A stretch of DNA of 64,000 nucleotides from Gammaproteobacteria bacterium (GCA_026398875.1 JAPLSB010000019.1:124001-188000), one strand, 5' to 3'. Positions 32,441-41,572 are shown, counted from the first letter of the stretch. The notes: generated from the sequence alone by a model not told the origin. A program made the numbers and translations.

Positions 32441-35032
32441 TCAGCGGCTGTACTTGTTCTTCACCGTTGCCGGCAGGAATTCCTGATCTCTCATCGGCAG
32501 GCCGTACTGGATCGCCGGTGATTCGGAGAACAGACGCTCGGCGAAATAGCTGCCGGCCTTCAGGTCGTAGGTCAGGCTCGGGGCCGCGAATGCCGCCTGC
32601 ACGTCGTACAACGGCAGCAGATGCCCTTCCTGGAAGCGCCACAGCGTGCCCTTCGGATCGAAGTTCTCGACCATCACGACGTTCCAGCTGTCCTCGTCGA
32701 CATAGAACACGCGCTTGCCGAAGCTGTGGTTGTTGCCGGGCCGCAGGCTGGCTTCGACAACCCAGACACGGTGCAGCTCGTAACGCGTGCCAGCCTGGTT
32801 GAAGTGGCCGCGGGTCAGCAGTTCCCGGTTCTTGTAGCGGCCGTCGCTGAGCCGGTAGCTGTTGTACGGAATGACCATCTCGCGCTTGCCAACCAGCTTC
32901 CACACATAGCGATCGAACAGGCCGTTATACATGTCGACCATGTCGATGAACTGGATCGCGTCGGTCTCCGGGAATGGCTGGTCGTAGCCGATCGGTGGCA
33001 CCCGGAACATGCGCCCGGCGTTGACCAGCAACACCCAGATGCCGCGCGCGCGCTTCAACGAATTGGCGGTTTCGTGGAACAGCGCGACGAACTCCGGACG
33101 GCCGCCCGGGCGGGCCGCGCTGAACGTGCCGTAGGCGATCATGTTCTCGCGCTCGATGTCGCCCGGTTCACGAACATTTCCGTAGCGGAACAGCACCCGG
33201 AAAGCCGCATTGCTGAGCGCCCGGATCGCGCCATCCGGCGCCACGACCGCCTGCTGGTACTGCACCAGCGTGCTGTCACCGCGATAGCGCACGCGATGGT
33301 TCCACAGCACCTCGACGCCGCTCTTCGGCTGCGGAAACGGGAACCCCAGCTTTGCGCCTTCCAGCGAATCGGCCGCTGGCGCCCTCGACTTGCCGTTGTT
33401 GGCCTTGGTGGCATCGACGATGGCCTGCGGGAACGCGACGGTGCGCCGCGTCTCGTAGACCGGCATCGTGTAGTCCGGATAGCGCGCGAACAGCGCCCGG
33501 TGACCGTCCGACAGTCGGCCTGCGTATTGCGCCAAGTTGGCCGCAGTGATGGTGAATTTCGGCCGGTCGTTCGGGAACGGGTCGGCGAGCTTCCGGCCCG
33601 GCGTGTAGCCGGCCGGCCACTGCGAACGCGTCAGCCCGCCAGTGTACGGCGGAATGCTGCCGTCGCGGTTGCCGCCCTGCTCGGCCCCGATCGCGGTCAG
33701 GCCACCACTGCCGACGGCGACACCCGGCTCGACGGCATCCGGCGTTGCCGGTGCAGCCGATGCGAGTGCTGCGTCCGCCACGCTGACCGGGCCGCCAAGC
33801 AGACCGGTTGCCAGCTGGGATTCACCGTCGTCCCCGCGGCTGCGGCGATTGGCCAGCGCGGCGATGGCCTGCTCGCGGGCGCGTCCGGAATCGAGGTACT
33901 TGACCCATTGCTCGGCGAGCTTGCGGCTCGGTGGAAACTGCGTCGCGTTGCGGAACGCGGTCGCGGCGGCATCGACCTCGGCCTGCTGGTACAGCGCGAT
34001 GCCCAGCGTCATGTAGGCCGGGCCGGTCTTGGCACCCATCGCGATCGCCTGCTGCAGCGCCTCGATGGCGCGCGGGTATTCCTCGCGATCCAGATGCAGC
34101 TGTCCGAGCTGCAGGTACAGATCGGCAGACGGTGCTGCGCGAATCGCCTCGGTCAGCGCCGGAATCGCAAGCGGCGCCTCGCGGGCGGCAATCCACAACG
34201 CCGCCAGCGACCGCAGGTTGGCCGCCGACTTCGCCAGCTTGCCGCTGTCGAGCCAGCCTTTCAGCAGCGAGCCTGCGGCGTACGGCGCACCGATCTGCGC
34301 GGTCAGGCCGACCAACTGCAGCCGCTGCTCCTCGGTGGCGATGTAGCCCAGCCGGCTGGCGACTTCCATCGCTGCCTGCGCCCGCGCCATCTCTCCGGCC
34401 TTCAGGTACAGCGCCGACAGGCGGAACCAGTCGTCCTTGGCACTCGGCTGATCGCGGACCACCGTTTCCAGCACCTTCGCGGCCTCGCCCTCCTGCCCGG
34501 CACCGACATAGGCCGCATACAGCGCGCGTCGCCACGACAGATCGGACTGCGGCTTGGCGGCCACCCCCTTGGCCAGCGGCCCGACGGCATCGCGATAGCG
34601 CTTCTGCTGCAGGTACGCCGCACCGAGCGCCACCAGCTGTTCCGGCGGCAGCGCTTTGCCGGCCTTGAATGCCGGCTCCAGCCCCTTGATGACGCTAACC
34701 GGATCACCCTTGCCGACGCGCAAGCGGCCAAGTGAGGCGCGCATCTCGTCGGCCGCCGGGCCGGACAGCGCGCCGGTGGCGATCGCCTGTTCCAGATAGT
34801 TCGCCGCAGCTTCCAGATCCTTGGCATTGGCCGCCTGTCCGGCCAGCTCGCGCAGCAACAAGGCACGCGCATAGGGATCGGTCGTACCCTTCAGCTGGGT
34901 AGCCAGATCCTGCTGCGCGGCGCTGCCGCCGCTCTGCGTCACACGCGCCTCGCTCTTGTACTGATCGGCGTGCGCAGCGAAGGCCAGCAAGGTCGCCGCG
35001 AATGCGATCGGCAGTACGGCGCGGTTATGCAT
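32441..35032 (-). CDS. fusion of TPR protein and DUF1329 domain, exported
   Basis: An 863-residue exported protein (signal peptide ending at AHA, residue 22). Residues about 25-390 are tetratricopeptide-like helical repeats, the type of periplasmic TPR protein that closes DUF3450/TtpC TonB operons. Residues about 440-863 are a full DUF1329 domain, recognisable by GGNRDGSIPPYTGGLT, LFARYPDYTMPVY, WNHRVRYRGDS, KLVGKREMVIPYNSYRL and RVFYVDEDSWN. DUF1329 proteins are usually separate, secreted lipid-binding-like partners of DUF1302 outer-membrane proteins. The ATG is fused to the stop of the upstream antiporter (TGATG), so the two are coupled. Fusion of the two modules suggests that TonB energy is used with a lipid-handling function; that is inference. 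Confidence 0.88.
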   Translation of the reverse strand: MHNRAVLPIAFAATLLAFAAHADQYKSEARVTQSGGSAAQQDLATQLKGTTDPYARALLLRELAGQAANAKDLEAAANYLEQAIATGALSGPAADEMRASLGRLRVGKGDPVSVIKGLEPAFKAGKALPPEQLVALGAAYLQQKRYRDAVGPLAKGVAAKPQSDLSWRRALYAAYVGAGQEGEAAKVLETVVRDQPSAKDDWFRLSALYLKAGEMARAQAAMEVASRLGYIATEEQRLQLVGLTAQIGAPYAAGSLLKGWLDSGKLAKSAANLRSLAALWIAAREAPLAIPALTEAIRAAPSADLYLQLGQLHLDREEYPRAIEALQQAIAMGAKTGPAYMTLGIALYQQAEVDAAATAFRNATQFPPSRKLAEQWVKYLDSGRAREQAIAALANRRSRGDDGESQLATGLLGGPVSVADAALASAAPATPDAVEPGVAVGSGGLTAIGAEQGGNRDGSIPPYTGGLTRSQWPAGYTPGRKLADPFPNDRPKFTITAANLAQYAGRLSDGHRALFARYPDYTMPVYETRRTVAFPQAIVDATKANNGKSRAPAADSLEGAKLGFPFPQPKSGVEVLWNHRVRYRGDSTLVQYQQAVVAPDGAIRALSNAAFRVLFRYGNVREPGDIERENMIAYGTFSAARPGGRPEFVALFHETANSLKRARGIWVLLVNAGRMFRVPPIGYDQPFPETDAIQFIDMVDMYNGLFDRYVWKLVGKREMVIPYNSYRLSDGRYKNRELLTRGHFNQAGTRYELHRVWVVEASLRPGNNHSFGKRVFYVDEDSWNVVMVENFDPKGTLWRFQEGHLLPLYDVQAAFAAPSLTYDLKAGSYFAERLFSESPAIQYGLPMRDQEFLPATVKNKYSR

Positions 35033-36267
35033 CAGCGGAAGCGCGCGGCAACGCGCATCACGATCGGGTTGACGGCGATCGAGATCAGCGCACCGGCCAC
35101 GGCGAGCGCCTGCGCCTGGGGCGGCAACAGCTCGAGCGTGAGACCGAGACCCAGCAGGATGAAGCTGAATTCGCCGATCTGGGCCAGTGCGGCCGATACG
35201 TTCAGCGCCGCACTGTTCGGCCAGCCGAGCAGCCGCACGATGGCGTACGCCGCCAGAGACTTGCCGATCACGATCACTGCAACCACTGCAAGCACCGACA
35301 GCGGCGCGGTCACCAGAATCGTCGGATCGAACAGCATGCCGACCGAAACAAAGAACAGCGCCGCAAAACTGTCCTGGAACGGCCGCAGTTCATCGGCCGC
35401 GCGATGGCTCAGATCCGATTCATTGACGACAACGCCAGCGAAGAACGCGCCGAGCGCAAAGCTGACACCAAAAACTTCGGCCGACACAAAGGCCACACCA
35501 AGAGACAAGGTCACGGTGGCCAGTGTGAACAGTTCGCGCGAGCCACTCTTTTCGACCAGCGCCAGCAGCCACGGGAACATGCGTCGCCCTACCACCATCA
35601 TCAGCAGGACGAACAGCACGATCATCGCCAGCGTCAGGCCCAACGAACGCAGCAGCGCGTCCAGATCAAGCGGTTCGCCTCGAAGTGGCCCAGCCAGTGC
35701 CGGCAACAGCACCAGCGCCAGCACCATCACAAGGTCCTCGACGATCAGCCAGCCAATGGCAATCTGCCCGTCTTCGGATTCGAGCATGCCGCGCGCTTCC
35801 AGCGCCCGCAGCAGCACCACCGTACTCGCCACTGACAAAGCGAGGCCAAACACCAGGCCGGCACCAAAAGACCATCCCCAGAAATCCGCGAGCGACATCC
35901 CCATCAGCGTCGCAACGACGACCTGGCCAATCGCGCCGGGCACGGCAATCCCCTTGACGCGTAGCAGGTCGCGAATCGAGAAATGCAGGCCGACACCGAA
36001 CATCAGCAGGATCACGCCGATCTCCGCGAGTTGCGGCGCCAAGCCGGCATCGACGATCAGCCCCGGCGTGAACGGACCCACGGCGATACCAGCGATCAGA
36101 TAGCCGATCAGGGGCGGCAAGCCGACGCGAAACGCGATGAAACCGCCGACGAACGCGAAGCCGAGACCTACCGCGAGCGTTTCGATCAGCACCATGTCAT
36201 GCGCGCCGCCGGCCGCCAATGCCGCCAGCGGCAACGCGAAAAGGATCAACGTCAGGGATCGAAGCAT
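35032..36267 (-). CDS. CPA2-family monovalent cation:proton antiporter without TrkA-N domain
   Basis: A 411-residue KefB/YbaL-like membrane protein. Conserved segments include PPLIGYLIAGIAVGPFTPG, VGLHFS, LALSVASTVVLLRALE, the ion-site pair WLIVEDLVMV, and ALGAFFAGVVVNESDLSH. YbaL/KefB homologues usually continue into a cytosolic TrkA-N (RCK) domain; here the protein ends right after the membrane core. It sits inside a TonB-system operon, 22 bp after tonB, and is translationally coupled to the TPR-DUF1329 gene. Confidence 0.9.
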   Translation of the reverse strand: MLRSLTLILFALPLAALAAGGAHDMVLIETLAVGLGFAFVGGFIAFRVGLPPLIGYLIAGIAVGPFTPGLIVDAGLAPQLAEIGVILLMFGVGLHFSIRDLLRVKGIAVPGAIGQVVVATLMGMSLADFWGWSFGAGLVFGLALSVASTVVLLRALEARGMLESEDGQIAIGWLIVEDLVMVLALVLLPALAGPLRGEPLDLDALLRSLGLTLAMIVLFVLLMMVVGRRMFPWLLALVEKSGSRELFTLATVTLSLGVAFVSAEVFGVSFALGAFFAGVVVNESDLSHRAADELRPFQDSFAALFFVSVGMLFDPTILVTAPLSVLAVVAVIVIGKSLAAYAIVRLLGWPNSAALNVSAALAQIGEFSFILLGLGLTLELLPPQAQALAVAGALISIAVNPIVMRVAARFR

Positions 36268-36289
36268 GAGGTCAGCGGTTCGAGACGGG

Positions 36290-37057
36290 TCAGCGATAGT
36301 TGTAGGCGCAGTCGGCCGGGTCCATCTCGACCTTCTGCTTCACTTCAGCGGCGGTCTTGCCTTTCGGGTAGATCCAGTTACCGACGCTTTCGATCGCCGC
36401 CGCCTCGTAGACCCCTTTCGGATCGGCATCGACGATGCGCACGTTTTCGACATGCCCGCCGGGGTTGACGACGAACACCACTTCGACCCAGCCGCGGATC
36501 TTCTTCTTGCAGGCCCAGTCCGGCATCTGCGGCCGCGCGGTCGACAGCGGCACCAGTTCGCGGCCCTTGAAGCCGCCGTCACCGCGGCCGCCACCGCCGC
36601 CACCACCGCCGCCGTTGCCAGTGCCGTTGCCGCCGCCGGCAAAGCCGCCGAACACGCCACTGGTGCCCAGCCCGGCGCCGATGCCGAGATCGGCCGTGCC
36701 GATGCCGATGGCAGCGACATTGACCTCGGGCACCGAGATCGGAATCGACGAGGTCGGAATGTTCGGCATCGTCGCGCGCGCCAGTGACGGCGGCGAATCT
36801 GGCGGTGGCGGAGGTGCCAGTTCCGGCAGCTTCGCGGCGGCGTCGTCCTCCGGTGGCTTCTGCTGCTCGGTCTTGACGATCTGCGAGATCGGCAGCGCCT
36901 CGTCGCCCGGTGGACCGTCGATGTGCGGCGACCAGATCATCCAGCGCATCAGCACGACCATCAGCAGCACGATCAGCGCGGCCAGCGGCGACAGCAGCAG
37001 CCAGCGCCATCGGCTGGCGCGACGCGGCGGAGGCGCAGGGCTGACGATGGCTGCCAT
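36290..37057 (-). CDS. TonB-family energy transducer
   Basis: The 255-residue protein starts at the ATG at 37057, one base after the exbD stop. It has one N-terminal membrane helix (about 18-38), a Pro-rich periplasmic spacer (about 67-91), an unusual Gly-rich stretch (137-162, with nine consecutive glycines) and a C-terminal TonB domain (about 170-255; GWVEVVFVVNPGGHVENVRI, AAIESVGNWIYPKG). It spans the periplasm to energise outer-membrane transporters, driven by ExbB/ExbD. The Gly-rich spacer replaces most of the usual Pro/Lys/Glu repeats. Confidence 0.9.
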   Translation of the reverse strand: MAAIVSPAPPPRRASRWRWLLLSPLAALIVLLMVVLMRWMIWSPHIDGPPGDEALPISQIVKTEQQKPPEDDAAAKLPELAPPPPPDSPPSLARATMPNIPTSSIPISVPEVNVAAIGIGTADLGIGAGLGTSGVFGGFAGGGNGTGNGGGGGGGGGRGDGGFKGRELVPLSTARPQMPDWACKKKIRGWVEVVFVVNPGGHVENVRIVDADPKGVYEAAAIESVGNWIYPKGKTAAEVKQKVEMDPADCAYNYR

Positions 37058-37058
37058 C

Positions 37059-37472
37059 TCAGGGAGTGGCGGCTGGGGTCGCCGAAATCGCGACATCCGG
37101 TGCGCCGGCCAGCCGCGCCTGATCCATCGCTTCGACGACAAGGCCGGCACGGGCATCGCGATCGGCCTGGATCACCACCGGCGACTTCGGTTTCTGTGCC
37201 CGCAGCCGTTCGATCGTCGCGCGCAGCAGGCGGATGTCGACACGACCGCGGTCGACGAAGATTTCGCCGTTCGCCGAGATGCCGACAAAAATCGCCGAGT
37301 TGTCGAGCTTGACCGCGGTCTGCGCGTTCGGGCGGTTGATCTTCAGCCCGGATTCGCTGACGAAGGCGGCGCTGATGATGAAAAAGATCAGCAGGTTCAG
37401 GAAGAAATCCAGCATCGGCGCGAGGTCGATGTGGGTGTCCTCGCGGACCTGCGAATGGCGGCGGACTTTCAT
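37059..37472 (-). CDS. exbD: ExbD/TolR biopolymer transport protein
   Basis: The 137-residue protein has a short cytosolic N terminus, one membrane helix with the conserved Asp (IDLAPMLDFFLNLLIFFII) and a periplasmic domain. ExbD forms the proton channel with ExbB. It lies 10 bp after exbB and one base before tonB. Confidence 0.94.
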   Translation of the reverse strand: MKVRRHSQVREDTHIDLAPMLDFFLNLLIFFIISAAFVSESGLKINRPNAQTAVKLDNSAIFVGISANGEIFVDRGRVDIRLLRATIERLRAQKPKSPVVIQADRDARAGLVVEAMDQARLAGAPDVAISATPAATP

Positions 37473-37482
37473 GATCGGGCGC

Positions 37483-38022
37483 TCACTCGGTCACGAAGCG
37501 GTCGGGCAACCGGTCCGACTCCCAGCGTACCTGTGCACTCAGCCGTACCGAAAAGAACAGCCCGAGCAGGCTGACCACAAGCCCCGCCAGGGTCGCGACC
37601 ATCGCGTGCGACACGCCGTAGGCCATAGCCCGAACGTCGGCCTGGCCAGCGGCGGTCATCGCATCGAACACTTCGAGCATGCCGGCGACGGTGCCCAGCA
37701 GCCCGAGCAGCGGCGCCAGCGGAACCATCACCTTGATCAGCGGCATCGTCGCCGTCATGCCGACCTTCAGCTCCGACAGCAACTGCTCGCGGATGCGATG
37801 CGCGGTCCACGAGCGGCGGTCACGGCGACCGCTCCACTCGGCCCGGCGCTCGGCGAGCCGCTGCGGATGAATGCGCTTCAGGTACCAGTAACGTTCCAGG
37901 ATCAGCGTCCACATCGCGAGTGCTGCCACCAGGATCACCTGCACCACCCAGCCGCCAAGGCGCAGGAAGTCTTCCCAGGAGTCGCGCGGCAACTCGAAAG
38001 CGATATGCAGCAGCTCGTTCAC
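37483..38022 (-). CDS. exbB: ExbB/TolQ/MotA-family proton channel, short form
   Basis: A 179-residue ExbB-type protein. One N-terminal helix is followed by the conserved proton-channel pair (VPLAPLLGLLGTVAGMLEVF and a following GVSHAMVATLAGLVVSLLGL). It overlaps the TtpC-like gene by ATGA. In TtpC systems this is the ExbB2 partner of ExbD. Confidence 0.93.
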   Translation of the reverse strand: MNELLHIAFELPRDSWEDFLRLGGWVVQVILVAALAMWTLILERYWYLKRIHPQRLAERRAEWSGRRDRRSWTAHRIREQLLSELKVGMTATMPLIKVMVPLAPLLGLLGTVAGMLEVFDAMTAAGQADVRAMAYGVSHAMVATLAGLVVSLLGLFFSVRLSAQVRWESDRLPDRFVTE

Positions 38023-39449
38023 GATGCAGCGCCTTCGCCGATGCGGGCTTCGAGGCGGCGTGCCAAGAGGCCTGCAGCCTGCTCGTCGAGGATCTGGACC
38101 AGCACCCGCGAGCGGGCGCCGAGCACGCTGTTGATGAACAGGATCGGAATCGCGATCAGCAGACCGAGCACTGTGGCGATCATCGCTTGCGAAATGCCGC
38201 CGGCCATCACTTTGGGATCGCCAGCGCCGACTTCGGTGATCACCTGGAACGTGATGATCATGCCGGTGACGGTACCGACCAGCCCGAGCAGCGGCCCGGC
38301 CGCCACCACCATGCTGAGGAAGCTCTGGAAGCGCTCGATGCGTGGCAGCTCGCGAAGCACGGCTTCGGACACCCGCGTTTCCAGCACTTCCGGATCATGG
38401 GCGCGGCCGTCGTCCTTCAGGCAAGCCAGCACCCGACCGAGCGGGTTGTCCGGCGCCGGGGCTTCGATGGCCTTCAGCTGCCGGTTCATCCGGCCGCCGA
38501 CGATCGCCAGATACCAGAGCTGATACAGCGCGAGCCCAAGGCCGACAACACCAAGCACGATGATCACGTAGCCGACTTCGCCGCCCTGATGGATGCGCTC
38601 GAAGACATCGGGCCTGAGCGCCGCCAGCCGGAACAGATTGCCGCGCGTCGGATCGATGGCGACCGGCAGCCACTCGCCGGCAGCCGCATCGGCAAACGCT
38701 TCGGCCGGGCCACGCGGCTGTTCGCTGCGCTGCGGCGTGATCAGCCCGCCACCGGGCTGAGCCACCAGATAGTTGCCATCCGCGATTGCGCCAAAGGCAC
38801 CGATGCGGGTGACGGTCTGCTTCGTCGTCGTGCCATCGGCCGCAGACACCGGCGCCTGGAAGCGCACCACCTTGCCGTTCTCGCCTAGCTCCTGCTGCAG
38901 CAGGAACCAGAAGTCCTCGAGCTGCTGGTTGCTCGGCAGCCGAGCCGGGTCGGCCAGCTGGTCGAGCTGCTTCAGGCGCTCGGGGAACTGCGCGGTGATG
39001 TAGGAATCCGCAGCCGCCGCGCGGAACTGCGTGGCCGCTTCGCGCACCGCCGCGTAGACCTGTCCCAGATCGCCGCTCTGCGCCGCAAGCTGCGCCTTGA
39101 ATTCGGTGATCGCCTTCTGGCTGGCTTCGTAGCGGCCGCGCACGGCCGCCGCCCGCGCCTCGGCAGTCCGCAGCTCGGCTTCGGCTTTCGCCAGTTCGGC
39201 CTGCTGGTCGGCCTTGTTGCGCAGGAAACGCGCTTCGCGATCGGCGTTGATCTTGGCGTTCTGGGCGCTGGACTCGCGGATCGATTTCAGCAGGTTGTCG
39301 ATGCCGGCCGCTTGCTGGGCTTGGGCTGTTGCCGCCACACCCAACAACAGCAGGCACGCAGTCAAGGTGCTAAGGCCTCGCAACCCAGCCGCGCCCCTGA
39401 CCCCGGACCTCTCCCGGCGGGAGAGCGAGAACATCCGCAGGCAGCTCAT
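38019..39449 (-). CDS. TtpC-like MotA/TolQ/ExbB protein with large periplasmic N-terminal domain
   Basis: The 476-residue precursor has a signal peptide, a long periplasmic coiled-coil region (about 45-175), a further globular part, and a C-terminal ExbB-like channel domain (from about 290; AAGPLLGLVGTVTGMIITF and AMIATVLGLLIAIPILF). This is the TtpC architecture of DUF3450-linked TonB systems. The start at 39449 overlaps the DUF3450 gene by ATGA. The signal peptide is preceded by an odd Arg/Ser-rich stretch (FSLSRRERSGVRG) encoded by a small palindrome at about 39404-39425, suggestive of a repeat insertion. Confidence 0.9.
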   Translation of the reverse strand: MSCLRMFSLSRRERSGVRGAAGLRGLSTLTACLLLLGVAATAQAQQAAGIDNLLKSIRESSAQNAKINADREARFLRNKADQQAELAKAEAELRTAEARAAAVRGRYEASQKAITEFKAQLAAQSGDLGQVYAAVREAATQFRAAAADSYITAQFPERLKQLDQLADPARLPSNQQLEDFWFLLQQELGENGKVVRFQAPVSAADGTTTKQTVTRIGAFGAIADGNYLVAQPGGGLITPQRSEQPRGPAEAFADAAAGEWLPVAIDPTRGNLFRLAALRPDVFERIHQGGEVGYVIIVLGVVGLGLALYQLWYLAIVGGRMNRQLKAIEAPAPDNPLGRVLACLKDDGRAHDPEVLETRVSEAVLRELPRIERFQSFLSMVVAAGPLLGLVGTVTGMIITFQVITEVGAGDPKVMAGGISQAMIATVLGLLIAIPILFINSVLGARSRVLVQILDEQAAGLLARRLEARIGEGAAS

Positions 39450-40228
39450 GGCTTCACCGCCGACGGCGTCGGCACCGGCAGGCTCACGACCAGCGGCGCT
39501 GCCGTTTCCCGAGCAATACGCAGCGCTTCGCGGATCTCGCCACGATGCTGCTCGGCCAGCGGCATCCATGCCTTCTTCAGCGCGTCCCAGGCCAGTGCTT
39601 CGCGGCCATCGAGCGTCAGCGCATACATCGCCGTGCGCCCGACCCGGAGCACGTCGACCAGCTTCTTCGTGCCTTGCGTGTCCAGTTCCATGCGCTCGGC
39701 GCCGAAGACGCGGCCGTAGTCGGCCTCGATGCGATAGGCCTCGACGACGCGGCGGTACTTCTCGCCCTGCGTCACCGCCGGATCGGTCATCAGGCGCTTC
39801 AGCGAAACGATCCGTTCCTTGCGCTCCGCGACCAGAAACGGCAGGTCCAGCGCGATGAACTTGTCGAGGCTGTCGATCATCTTCAGCAGCAGCGGCGTCA
39901 GGTCGCGGGTATTGGTTGCCAGGTCGCGTGCCTGTGCTGCGAGTGCTGCGCGTTCGGCTTCCTGAGTCGCCAGCAGCGGTTCGACCTGCTCGGCGTAGAC
40001 CTTCAATTGCTGCGTTTGCCAGATCGCCGCGCGGTAGCGTTCCAGCATGCTGCGGGTCTGGTCATCGAGCGCGTCGATCCGCGCCTGGGCGGCCTTCGCG
40101 GCATTGTTGGCCTGAACCGTCGCGTCGATGGCCGGCGAGCCGCCGCCCTGCGCCTGCAGTTCCAGACTCGCACTGCCGGCGGCGATCAGTACGCCGGTCA
40201 GTGCAGCTGCCTTAAGCATTGTTGCCAT
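39446..40228 (-). CDS. DUF3450 periplasmic protein of TonB system
   Basis: The 260-residue exported protein has a long helical, coiled-coil N-terminal half (about 35-105) and the DUF3450-typical PFLVAERKERIVSLKRLM segment followed by EKYRRVVEAYRIEADYGR. It is the first structural gene of the TtpC/ExbB/ExbD/TonB group. The ATG at 40228 was chosen; an ATG three codons later is also possible, and neither has a strong Shine-Dalgarno sequence. It starts five bases after the SDR gene stop. Confidence 0.9.
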   Translation of the reverse strand: MATMLKAAALTGVLIAAGSASLELQAQGGGSPAIDATVQANNAAKAAQARIDALDDQTRSMLERYRAAIWQTQQLKVYAEQVEPLLATQEAERAALAAQARDLATNTRDLTPLLLKMIDSLDKFIALDLPFLVAERKERIVSLKRLMTDPAVTQGEKYRRVVEAYRIEADYGRVFGAERMELDTQGTKKLVDVLRVGRTAMYALTLDGREALAWDALKKAWMPLAEQHRGEIREALRIARETAAPLVVSLPVPTPSAVKP

Positions 40229-40232
40229 CGTT

Positions 40233-41015
40233 CTAGTAACCGGTGACCAGCTTGGTCGAGTAGCGATTGAACATCGCCGGCAGCAGCTTGCTGGTCCAGG
40301 CCAGCAACTTGGTCTGCACACCGGGATACCAGTGCGTGCGAGGCCAGAGCCGCCACTGCGAAGCCGACCAGACCATCGCGGCAATGTCGTCAGCCTGCAG
40401 ATTGATGCCGAGCCGGCCGACGCTCTTCGGCGGTGCCGCAACGTTGTTGACCATCGGCGTTGCGACGAACAGCGGCAGCAGATCCATGACCCGGATGCCG
40501 TGCCGCGCCCATTCGATGCTCAGGGCTTCGGTCAGACCCTTGACCGCGAACTTGGTCGCGCCATAGGTCGCGAACGCCGGCGTGCCGTTGATCGCCGAGG
40601 CCGATGCCATGTTGATCAGTGCGCTGCGGCGGGTCTGCTTCAGGTACGGGAACGCGGCGTGGGCGCCATTGATCACGCCTTTCAGATTGACGTCGACCAG
40701 CGCATGGTGGCGTGCCAGCGGCATCTCGGCGAAATCGCCGGTGTGCAGGATGCCGGCGTTGTTGAACATCACATCGAGCCGGCCGGTCTTGGCCCAGAAA
40801 CGCGTCAGCGCCGCTTCGACCGCAGCGGCATCGGTCACATCGAGGCTTTCGGCGATCGCGAAATCGGCGCCGAACTTCTGCCGCAGGCCTTCGCAGGCGC
40901 TGCCGGCAAGGTCATACAAGCCAACGAACCAGCCCTTGGCGGCGTAAAGCTCGGCGGTGGCGCGGCCGATACCGGCAGCGGCACCGGTAATGAAGATTGC
41001 TGGACGATCGATCAT
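40233..41015 (-). CDS. SDR family oxidoreductase
   Basis: A classical short-chain dehydrogenase of 260 residues: cofactor motif TGAAAGIG, NNAG motif, catalytic Ser in NMASASA and Tyr/Lys in YGATK. The last ~50 residues are Trp-rich and hydrophobic (WYPGVQTKLLAWTSKLLP), as in membrane-associated SDRs acting on lipids. The substrate is not identifiable. It immediately precedes the DUF3450 gene and may be co-transcribed with the TonB system, which would fit a lipid theme. Confidence 0.88.
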   Translation of the reverse strand: MIDRPAIFITGAAAGIGRATAELYAAKGWFVGLYDLAGSACEGLRQKFGADFAIAESLDVTDAAAVEAALTRFWAKTGRLDVMFNNAGILHTGDFAEMPLARHHALVDVNLKGVINGAHAAFPYLKQTRRSALINMASASAINGTPAFATYGATKFAVKGLTEALSIEWARHGIRVMDLLPLFVATPMVNNVAAPPKSVGRLGINLQADDIAAMVWSASQWRLWPRTHWYPGVQTKLLAWTSKLLPAMFNRYSTKLVTGY

Positions 41016-41105
41016 TCTGACTTGGGCTTTCGTGGTGCTTCATTGGCCACTGCAAGCGGCGGCGGTAATCTAACCCGCTCTCCCGCAAATGTCCGAAACC
41101 CGCTC

Positions 41106-41480
41106 ATGGCTGCCAACCACCCGCCTGCCTTCCTCGCTCTGGTCGACGACGCCAAGACGCGCATTCGCGAAGTCCAGGCCCGCGATCTTGCCGCGACGCT
41201 GGCCGCCAGGCCGGACGCGAAGCTGATCGATGTCCGCGAGGAAAGCGAGTACGCCGCCGGCCATGTCGTCGGCGCGCAGTGGATCGGCAAGGGCGTGATC
41301 GAACGCGACATCGAAGCGCTGCACCCCGACAAGGCGACGGCGCTGTACCTGTACTGCGGCGGCGGTTTCCGTTCTGCGCTGGCCGCCGACAACCTGCAGA
41401 AAATGGGCTACACGCAGGTGGTATCAGTCGACGGTGGCTGGCGAATGCTGAAGGATCTGCTGCCGACTGCCGCCCGCTAG
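41106..41480 (+). CDS. rhodanese-like sulfurtransferase
   Basis: A single-domain rhodanese of 124 residues with the catalytic loop CGGGFRS after YLY, and the LIDVREESEYAAGHV block. Such proteins carry persulfide sulfur in the cytosol. The ATG at 41106 was selected because the open frame upstream is antisense to the SDR gene. Confidence 0.9.
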   Translation: MAANHPPAFLALVDDAKTRIREVQARDLAATLAARPDAKLIDVREESEYAAGHVVGAQWIGKGVIERDIEALHPDKATALYLYCGGGFRSALAADNLQKMGYTQVVSVDGGWRMLKDLLPTAAR

Positions 41481-41530
41481 ACCGCGGTCGGGCCATCGTC
41501 ATCGGAATGCAAAAAAAGCACCGAAATCCG

Positions 41531-41559
41531 TTGTCGCGCCCGGACGAACCCCCTACAAT
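41531..41559 (+). promoter_or_regulatory. sigma70 promoter of tRNA-Met
   Basis: TTGTCG (41531-41536) and TACAAT (41554-41559) are 17 bases apart and end 13 bases before the tRNA. Confidence 0.7.
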
Positions 41560-41572
41560 CCGCGCCTCGCGT

